From: Ricordea florida
Taxonomy: Eukaryota; Cnidaria; Anthozoa; Corallimorpharia; Ricordeidae
NCBI GenBank assembly: GCA_949710005.1
Contig: OX453273.1
Span: 12,031,246 to 12,095,245, forward strand
Direction of reading: 5' to 3'
DNA length: 64,000 nt
Shown: positions 59,701-64,000 of the stretch, one piece after another
How positions within the stretch are numbered: the first letter of the stretch is position 1
Layout: every line of letters begins with the position of its first letter
The notes under the pieces: generated by a model
What the model saw: the letters and a program-made list of their open reading frames with translations, nothing else
Told to the model about the DNA's origin: nothing
The model's database searches: none
Position numbers and translations under genes: made by a program

Positions 59701-62370
59701 TTATTTGAAAAATGTACGTTCTAATCCACTTTCTAACATAACGAACCACATTCCATAAAAAGACAATTTAATATTTAATCTTCATTCAATGTACTAAATC
59801 CATGCGCGTGATTGGCTAAACTCAATCCCGTGATTTTGTGATACGTCACGTCATCACCTAGTAACCGTGCACTAATGAGAATACATCATGCCATCACACA
59901 ACGGCTGGCATCAAAATGGCCGGCTCAAGCAGGTTTGCAAATGTTTTGTATTTCATTGAACTCAGATTGAATATTAAAATTGTCAATACTGCACTCAGCT
60001 TCGCTTCGTGCAGTATTGACAATTTCTCGTTCATTTTACAGCCAGCGCGTGCGTGTATTTGTAAACAAACCACTCATTTCAGTCTCTAACCCGTAAATAG
60101 ATACTGGCTGTGAGGGTTTTGAAACTGAACAGTTGTCACAGTCGTTCTTGATGTTAGAGTAGAATCTCCCTTCTATTGTTACAAACAAAGCAAGAAAATT
60201 GGTGTTTCGATCATTCACTGCTTACCGGCTTCGTCATCGTCATCATCGTCTCCAGAACCCTCTTCCGCTGAAACACCAGCACTGACAGAGAGAAATTAAA
60301 ATGCTCTTTAGTTTACGCCGTGCCACTCAAATTCAAACGTTATATGGCTGAACTGTACGCGCGTTCTATGTATCTGTGGATGAAATAACTATACATAAAG
60401 CGACCTTTCTCTTGTGCCCTTTCCTTGAAGTTGACTGCCTACTTTAGTATTATCAAATTCATTTTTGCACAGTGCTCTTATGCGGAAGTTCATTTTACAT
60501 TGAGACCCTGAACTCTATGGAATCGCAAAATCAAGGATATCACTTCATGAAGGGATTATAGCGAACTGAATACAAAAGCCAAAGGCTGCACGACAATAGG
60601 TTTTATTTGTAATTGAGTAGAGGATTGAGACCGAGAACATTGGGTTTGCCAAACGAATTGATAAAGGATTATTTAAGGTACAGTATCATAGAGGCTGATC
60701 TACAAAGGTTCGAGCTCTAGTCCTTCGTGAGAGACAATTATCTTACCGCGTTACGTCTCGCCATTGCGACATATAATTCATGGTAGGCCACCATATATAG
60801 TGTTTACAGGGGTATACAAGGGCTTACAAAGGTATATCCTTGTAAACCCTTGTATACCCCTGCAAACGTTTTTTAGTCATACTATGTCTGATCGCACACA
60901 AGGGACCGATTTTAAAAAACATTTACAAGCGTAATACACAAGTGTAACTTATGTCTTTCGAGTTAAAAAACAATCTATCCCATCTCAATTACAACTGAAA
61001 AAGCTATAACAGAATTGATCCCTGGTTGTCATGTGAACATATAATTTAATTCTAGGTAAGCGAATTACCAAACGTTATTATCTGCGCTACAGATTACAAC
61101 AGGAAAGTTCGAGAATTTACCACAACTTTTTTAACATTCTTTTACGACAGACTAGTTTTGAATGACGCTCAATAACGAACAAAGAAATAAAATCGAGGTT
61201 CGGACTTTCTTTTGTTCTATTCCCATGAACTTCGCTCCTTGGTTTAAGATCACTGGAAACAAGTTTATAGGAATATGCCATTTTACAGTTGTCTGCTCAG
61301 TCTCCTGGCCTTTGAATTGAAGTGAGGCTGAAGCTCGCCTTATATTTTGTCACAAACGTTTCTACGTACTTTTCATATGTCAATATTATTATTAGCACTT
61401 AGAAGGTAGGAAACTTTGTAACCACGCAAACTCGCCTCCAGCCTCACTTCTCTACAAAGACTAGGACACTAAGGACGCAGCTGTAAAACTGATGTTTGTG
61501 TTACGACCAGTGGTTTACTACAAAAATGCTGCAGCCGAGCGACGATTCTTCTTACTTTGTCTTATCTTTGTCTTTCTCCTTGTCTTTGCTATCGTCCTCT
61601 GTTGCAGTAAAGCTCCTGCTTTGAAGATAATGAAGAAAAAAAAACATTTTTCACCTTGCAACCACGACAATCGGAAACGAAACATTTACGGCCAAGATTA
61701 TGTTGTTGTCAGCATATATATTGTAGTAAGCAATAGGTTTCCTGTCCACAGGTATATTAAAGCGATAATTTTGTGTAAGACGGCTAGATTTGTCGTTTCA
61801 ATATGAACTCCAAGTTAGCCAAAATGTTGTGTGTTAAGGTGAGATTCTAGCGCTCCGGACACCTCGTGATAACTATCAAGAGAGTTGACACATCAAACTA
61901 AGGTGAATCCTATACGTATGGATTTCATACAAGAGACATGCTCATTCACCGCTCTACAGAACTTCAAGTTTAACAGACCGAAATCTGTGTTCTCATAACA
62001 TATATAATGCCTTTTACAATGACATGCGAAGGCGAAGATACTGGTTTATCTCTCCTAAGAAACGAGAATTTCAAATTGTCATAACTTGCACTCGTAACAA
62101 ATGCTGATCGAATCCTATAATCCCTCAAAACAGCATGCTGACTTTAGTACAGATATGTTAAGGAGAAGACTTCTGGTCACACGGAGGAAGCACAGTAAAA
62201 CAGCGTATATGCATACGAAGCCGTAACTTCTCACAAGGAAGTTGACTGCTGTGTTCTTACTTTCTAAACGGTAAAGGTGAGGTTGGTTTCGTGTGTAAAT
62301 GAGATCTGGAAGGAACTGATCCACTTTTACCAGCTCTGGTCAGCAAACTGGGGTTTGGAAGTACGGGAAC
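35321..62370 (-). CDS. Dbl-family RhoGEF (DH-PH), ARHGEF2/18/28/AKAP13 group; 5' part off right edge
   Basis: Exons: 62261-62370, 61556-61618, 60226-60281, 59554-59567, 58477-58545, 58104-58155, 56973-57025, 55759-55852, 54588-54694, 50334-50417, 48913-48954, 48259-48376, 47195-47244, 47049-47099, 46631-46702, 45454-45535, 44909-44994, 43702-43838, 42861-42910, 42152-42223, 41426-41484, 40674-40706, 40518-40561, 39037-39389, 37934-38007, 37126-37151, 35321-35564. All phases agree, giving 764 residues. After a Lys/Asp-rich linker the DH domain runs from EAWSVTVDKK through IKRQDVIHELIQTEAHHVRT and IPECITLVTQRLTKYPILIE. The PH domain follows (KLLHDGVLLWKS, LVFLQEKDQKYSLLSLDQK, LMVREVATD, GPEMYEMVCES). 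Then come a short charged helix region and a Ser/Pro-rich tail (KHKRRSSGGG; SPSSSPSHTPTPSPSP) ending in KTPGTTQEVIYF. Family members load GTP on RhoA; this activity is inferred. The first visible exon is internal: it starts at an acceptor and has no ATG. Any C1 zinc finger would lie beyond 64000. Confidence 0.93.
35673..35735. repeat. (AAT)n microsatellite
   Basis: About twenty AAT units in the last RhoGEF intron, near the acceptor of the terminal exon. Confidence 0.95.
35878..36085 (-). mobile_element. tRNA-derived SINE
   Basis: Read on the minus strand: GCTGACCAGTTAGCTCAGTT, GGTAGAGCACCGGAC and a B box GGTTCAAACCC. A tail with AAGTGCTGCCTTTCTTA and AATGGTTAGACTTTCTAGTC follows, ending near 35878 at CCGTCTCACAACTC. 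The anticodon stem does not pair, so it is not a tRNA gene. From memory the head-tail combination resembles SINEs seen in other anthozoans. Confidence 0.85.
36335..36692. mobile_element. TIR element rich in GTCGAGTCG palindromes
   Basis: Terminal inverted repeats of about 37 bp: CCTAGGCTTGTCCACTAAGC on the left, the inverse of CCAGGCGTGTCCAATACACC on the right. GAGTCGAGTCGTC and its inverse recur throughout the 358 bp. No transposase. Confidence 0.8.
37333..37540 (+). mobile_element. SINE-tail remnant in palindromic arrangement
   Basis: The tail CATAACTGCGATGATCATTT, then TAATCCGCAGTTC and CTTTCATATATTCA, matches the tails of the SINEs at 55044-55548. On the left the inverse AATCACATTAAATGATCATC occurs at 37339. 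Most of the tRNA-like head is lost. Confidence 0.7.
37656..37796. mobile_element. TTAA-flanked MITE (CCTTTCACTCCC ends)
   Basis: 141 bp between TTAA 37652-37655 and TTAA 37797-37800. The left end TCCTTTCACTCCCAG is inverted at the right end (CTGGGAGTGAAAGGG). TTAA targets and CCCTTT-type ends are features of piggyBac-like transposons; the assignment is inference. Confidence 0.75.
38692..38892. mobile_element. Degenerate TTAA-type MITE
   Basis: Starts CCCTTTCACTGCCAAGATC right after TTAA (38688-38691). The right end is decayed (TGGCATTGAAAAG) and its TTAA is lost. Confidence 0.5.
39690..39965. repeat. Diverged relatives of the 106-bp tandem array
   Basis: About two to three degenerate units with the signature words of the array at 62609-64000: GTACTGTTTGTTT, TATACAGTG, GTGTGGTTCTAACTT and TGTGAATCAAACCATTCAGT. 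Located in the RhoGEF intron between the exons at 40518 and 39389. Confidence 0.75.
41571..41730. mobile_element. Inverted-repeat element (TAGCCTGTTCCAGGC ends)
   Basis: The left end TAGCCTGTTCCAGGCCCTCA is inverted at the right end (GCCTGGAACAGGCTA). GGGGCGAG and CTCGCCCC lie just inside. 160 bp, GC-rich centre. Confidence 0.8.
42262..42454. mobile_element. TTAA-flanked MITE (CCCTTTCAC ends)
   Basis: 193 bp between TTAA 42258-42261 and TTAA 42455-42458. It starts CCCTTTCACTTTTACGATC and ends TTCTGGGAGTAAAAGGA. Starts 35 bp upstream of a RhoGEF exon's acceptor on the minus strand. Confidence 0.7.
43491..43620 (-). mobile_element. Solo tail of the 12109/31323 MITE family
   Basis: Read on the minus strand it contains CTTTCTGCACTGTTTGGGAT and TCCCAGCCAATCAGCGCG, as in the tail of the element at 12109-12405. 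The palindromic part is absent. Confidence 0.6.
44135..44162. repeat. (ATT)n microsatellite
   Basis: About nine ATT units in a RhoGEF intron. Confidence 0.9.
44340..44543. mobile_element. TTAA-flanked MITE (CCTTTACTCCC ends)
   Basis: 204 bp between TTAA 44336-44339 and TTAA 44544-44547. The left end is TCCTTTACTCCCTGAGAG; the right end GATCTCAGGGGTTAAAGGG is its approximate inverse. Confidence 0.65.
44565..44712. repeat. Near-perfect palindrome (TATGGGTTTACCGGCGTGAT ends)
   Basis: 148 bp that reads the same on both strands with few mismatches, centred near GAGCCGAAGGCGAG. The outer word TATGGGTTTACCGGC is repeated alone at 44799-44813. A degraded copy of the centre lies at 2274-2345. Likely a MITE able to form a long hairpin. 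Confidence 0.85.
45180..45430. repeat. Direct and inverted repeats with GGGATATTCCACG(G/A)TATACCAC
   Basis: A unit with CAAGTGACGAGTGGGATATT, CCACGATATACCACGAGAAA and GGGTTGC is present twice in direct order (about 45278 and 45358). It appears in inverse near 45185-45240 (GTATACCGTGAAATATCCCA). It sits between two PH-domain exons. Confidence 0.75.
49111..49325. repeat. Palindromic element
   Basis: Left arm GTCCCGTGAAATGTTGACCG; the right arm ends CGGTCAACATTTCACGGGT. Inner arms share GCGTTTTTGTTTTGCTAT and its inverse, and GGAACAGTGAATTTTGTT and its inverse. 215 bp of fold-back sequence. Confidence 0.85.
50652..50729. repeat. (GAT)n microsatellite
   Basis: An imperfect GATAAT start becomes about sixteen pure GAT units, in a RhoGEF intron. 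Confidence 0.95.
51299..51640 (-). mobile_element. LINE-type retrotransposon remnant, 3' segment
   Basis: Minus-strand reading gives GNLNIKDSKKLANNLSPFLK, then EIWSELNYEGSIETVEFW and LLARFYIWLCISKGNTP. This pattern is typical of the extreme C-terminus of LINE polymerases. It is the continuation of the segment at 54294-54545, from which the fold-back element separates it. A one-base frame change is present near the junction. Confidence 0.7.
51641..54293. mobile_element. 2.65-kb fold-back element, TTAA-flanked
   Basis: Two arms of about 1,074 bp (51641-52714 and 53221-54293) are inverted copies with only scattered mismatches, around a 506-bp spacer. Ends read GAGGATGTCCGCGTAAG on the left and the inverse of GAGGCTGTCCGCGTAAG on the right. 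TTAA flanks both sides (51637-51640, 54294-54297). It interrupts a LINE remnant whose coding pattern resumes on the other side, which proves insertion. Frames inside the arms occur as mirrored pairs (for example 52316-52666 plus and 53298-53618 minus) and show no known protein. No transposase is recognisable. Confidence 0.85.
52735..52990 (-). pseudogene. Possible captured coding fragment in fold-back spacer
   Basis: On the minus strand the spacer has an open stretch reading YERKSDVSAHLASCHLSKCD, then ITETELIIARAGIRGFSPTQ and LADMTICTDNYWEDVG. The Cys/His spacing looks like real protein, and the pattern reminds me of host proteins, but I cannot name the family. No start codon or splice sites define a gene. 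Confidence 0.35.
54294..54545 (-). mobile_element. LINE-type retrotransposon remnant, 5' segment
   Basis: Minus-strand frame reads KIKRNVITQNSGNGGLRMID, then IVYFNNALKSVWMKKNLDES and WKPFFDAEAKLF, a pattern typical of the region after a LINE reverse transcriptase. It starts 43 bp from the RhoGEF exon at 54588 and runs in the same direction as the gene. Confidence 0.75.
55044..55548. mobile_element. Inverted pair of tRNA-derived SINEs between direct repeats
   Basis: Copy B (plus, about 55330-55536) has GGCTTGATAGCTCAGTTGGT, AGAGCACTGCTCCGGTATCG and GGTCATGGGTTCGAA, then the tail CATAACTGCGATGATCAATT. Copy A (minus, about 55056-55329) is the same sequence inverted, including the tail on both sides. 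AGTGTGTGTTTT occurs directly at 55044-55055 and 55537-55548, so the pair sits within one target duplication. The acceptor-stem halves GGCTTGA/TCAGGCC pair perfectly, but the loop has C where tRNAs have U33, and the tail is SINE-like. Confidence 0.8.
55954..56582. mobile_element. TIR element (CAGTCAACTCTCTCTTA ends) with nested insert
   Basis: Outer ends: CAGTCAACTCTCTCTTAACG on the left; the right side GCTTAAGAGAGAGTTGACTG is the inverse. The sequence between matches on both sides of the inner element at 55984-56395. Confidence 0.8.
55984..56395. mobile_element. Inner MITE with G-rich/C-rich arms
   Basis: The left end AAGGGACTGTGCAATAATTA is inverted at the right end (TAATTATTGCACAGTCCTT). 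A long run of G on the left and C on the right gives strongly asymmetric strands. It is inserted in the outer element at 55954-56582. Confidence 0.8.
57625..57990 (+). mobile_element. Penelope-like element, 3' end fragment
   Basis: The frame reads WEKVLSIDSNTYWYKRKIKE, then AIQIRLFPNNINRNRGIKIP, ending EAWMPTIKKHHK and a stop: the end of a Penelope GIY-YIG protein. The following non-coding tail (GTCGACCCTATCGCGTGAAG, GCAGTAAGCGGTTGAAACGT) is shared with the copy at 3577-4640. Same family, 5'-truncated, in a RhoGEF intron. Confidence 0.8.
59977..60025. repeat. Small palindrome
   Basis: AAATTGTCAATACTGCAC and its inverse flank a 13-bp GCTTCGC-type loop. A hairpin-forming element core in a RhoGEF intron. 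Confidence 0.75.
60802..60867. repeat. Small palindrome
   Basis: GTTTACAGGGGTATACAAGG and its near-inverse ending CCTTGTATACCCCTGCAAAC. 66 bp, almost no loop. Confidence 0.8.
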
Positions 62371-62608
62371 CTGCCAAAAAATAATAAATCCCTCAACTCA
62401 GAGTTCTTCGTAAGCTCCGGCGACCGGCGAAATTCGCCGTCTAGTCGTCCTTGGTGCGCCGGCTATTCAAAGTAAATAATAAAAAATTAATAACAACACC
62501 AAGTCTTTCTATCGGCATTGTCCGCCGCCTACTCAAAGTTATTCTCCCTCTTCTTCAAATTTTCGGGAGAAACCTGCAACTGAACATATATTGCAAAAAT
62601 GTTTGGGG

Positions 62609-64000
62609 AAGCTACTGAACAGGACTTTACTGTGGTACTGTTTGTTTAACTATACAGTGTGCTTCTAATTTTTTTTCGTCTGTGGATCAAACTGCAGAGT
62701 GACCTCCTTTAAAAAGCTACTGAACAGCCTTGTACTGTGGTACTGCATGTTCGTTTAACGGCAATACAGTATGGTTCTATCTCCACCTGTGGATGAAACC
62801 AAAGTGATCTACTGAACATTACTGTACTGTGGTACTGTCTGTTTTATTATACAGTGTGGTTCCGACTTTTTCACCTGTGGATCAAACCATTCATGTTACC
62901 ATTCTATGGAAAGCTACTGAATAATACTGTACTGTGGTACTGTTTGTTTTACTATACAGTGGGGTTCTAACTCTTTTATCTGTGGATCTAACCATGCAGT
63001 GTGACCATTCTCTGGAAATCTACTGTACTGTGGTACTGTTTGTTTTACTATACAGTGTGGTTCTAACTTTTTCATCTGTGGATCAAACCATGCAGTGTGA
63101 CCATTCTTTGTAAAGCTACTGAACAGTACTGTACTGTGGTACTGTTTGTTTTACTATACAGTGTGGTTCTAACTTTTTCATCTGTGGATCAAACCATGCA
63201 GTGTGACCATTCTTTGTAAAGCTACTGAACAGTAATGTACTGTGGTACTGTTTGTTTTACTATACAGTGTGGTTCTAACTTTTTCATCTGTGGATCAAAC
63301 CATGCAGTGTGACCATTCTTTGTAAAGCTACTGAACAGTACTGTACTGTGGTACTGTTTGTTTTACTATACAGTGTGGTTCTAACTTTTTCATCTGTGGA
63401 TCAAACCATGCAGTGTGACCATTCTTTGTAAAGCTACTGAACAGTACTGTACTGTGGTACTGTTTGTTTTACTATACAGTGTTGTGCTAACTCTTTCATC
63501 TGTGGATCAAACCATGCAGTGTGACCATTCTTTGTAAAGCTACTGAACACTACTGTACTGTGGTACTGTTTGTTTTACTATACAGTGTTGTGCTAACTCT
63601 TTCATCTGTGGATCTAACCATGCAGTGTGACCATTCTTTGTAAAGCTACTGAACAGTACTGTACTGTGGTGCTGTTTGTTTTACTATACAGTGTGGTTCT
63701 AACTTTTTCATCTGTGGATCAAACCATGCAGTGTGACCATTCTTTGTAAAGCTACTGAACAGTACTGTACTGTGGTACTGTTTGTTTTACTATACAGTGT
63801 GGTTCTAACTTTTTCATCTGTGGATCAAACCATGCAGTGTGACCATTCTTTGTAAAGCTACTGAACAGTACTGTACTGTGGTACTGTTTGTTTTACTATA
63901 CAGTGTTGTGCTAACTCTTTCATCTGTGGATCTAACCATGCAGTGTGACCATTCTTTGTAAAGCTACTGAACAGTACTGTACTGTGGTGCTGTTTGTTTT
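62609..64000. repeat. Tandem array, 106-bp unit (runs off right edge)
   Basis: About fourteen units, each with GTACTGTGGTACTGTTTGTT, TTACTATACAGTGTGGTTCT, AACTTTTTCATCTGTGGATC, AAACCATGCAGTGTGACC and ATTCTTTGTAAAGCTACTGA. Units left of about 63020 are diverged and of unequal length. From there rightward they are nearly identical and in exact 106-bp register. The array lies upstream (gene sense) of the first RhoGEF exon seen, so it is probably intronic. Confidence 0.93.

Noticed and set aside
62609-64000. CRISPR-like array
   Set aside because: The repeats are contiguous 106-bp units without variable spacers, in an animal genome. This is a tandem satellite-type repeat.

Overview
This is an AT-rich, intron-dense animal nuclear genome window. 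The four or five genes give metazoan proteins (GAS2-like cytoskeletal linker, Dbl-family RhoGEF, ADAL deaminase, FAM221, kelch). The non-coding DNA is full of short palindromic elements, tRNA-derived SINEs and Penelope remnants. Gene structures and repeat types look cnidarian, most likely anthozoan (a coral or sea anemone). The species is inference; no organellar, bacterial or viral block was seen.

Layout: (1) 1-2036, minus strand: 5' end of a kelch-repeat gene that leaves the window on the left. (2) 2628-10738, plus: a complete ten-exon adenosine deaminase-like gene (ADAL), head to head with the kelch gene across a 591-bp intergenic region that holds mobile-element sequence. One ADAL intron uses a GC-AG boundary. 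(3) 10864-11997, plus: an apparently intronless FAM221-family gene starting 125 bp after the ADAL stop codon. (4) 15096-30484, minus: a five-exon GAS2-like gene (CH domain, GAR domain split over two small exons, then a tail of about 1,050 residues with two protein repeat arrays). It is convergent with the FAM221 gene. (5) 30485-35320: intergenic, with palindromic elements. (6) 35321-62370, minus: 27 exons of a RhoGEF of the ARHGEF2/ARHGEF18/ARHGEF28/AKAP13 group, giving 764 residues that end at a stop codon. The 5' part lies beyond the right edge. All 26 internal splice junctions keep the reading frame, including a 14-nt microexon.

The introns carry most of the unusual material: a 2.65-kb fold-back element flanked by TTAA and inserted in an old LINE; a family of small TTAA-flanked elements; a SINE pair in inverted array between 12-bp direct repeats; nested terminal-inverted-repeat elements; two GIY-YIG Penelope remnants; and a tandem array with a 106-bp period running off the right edge, with diverged relatives 23 kb away in the same gene.

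The genes do not form a pathway, although GAS2-like proteins and RhoGEFs both act on the actin and microtubule cytoskeleton. I found no clearly new multi-gene system. The best leads are the fold-back element with its possible captured coding fragment, the GAS2-like tail, and the 106-bp array.
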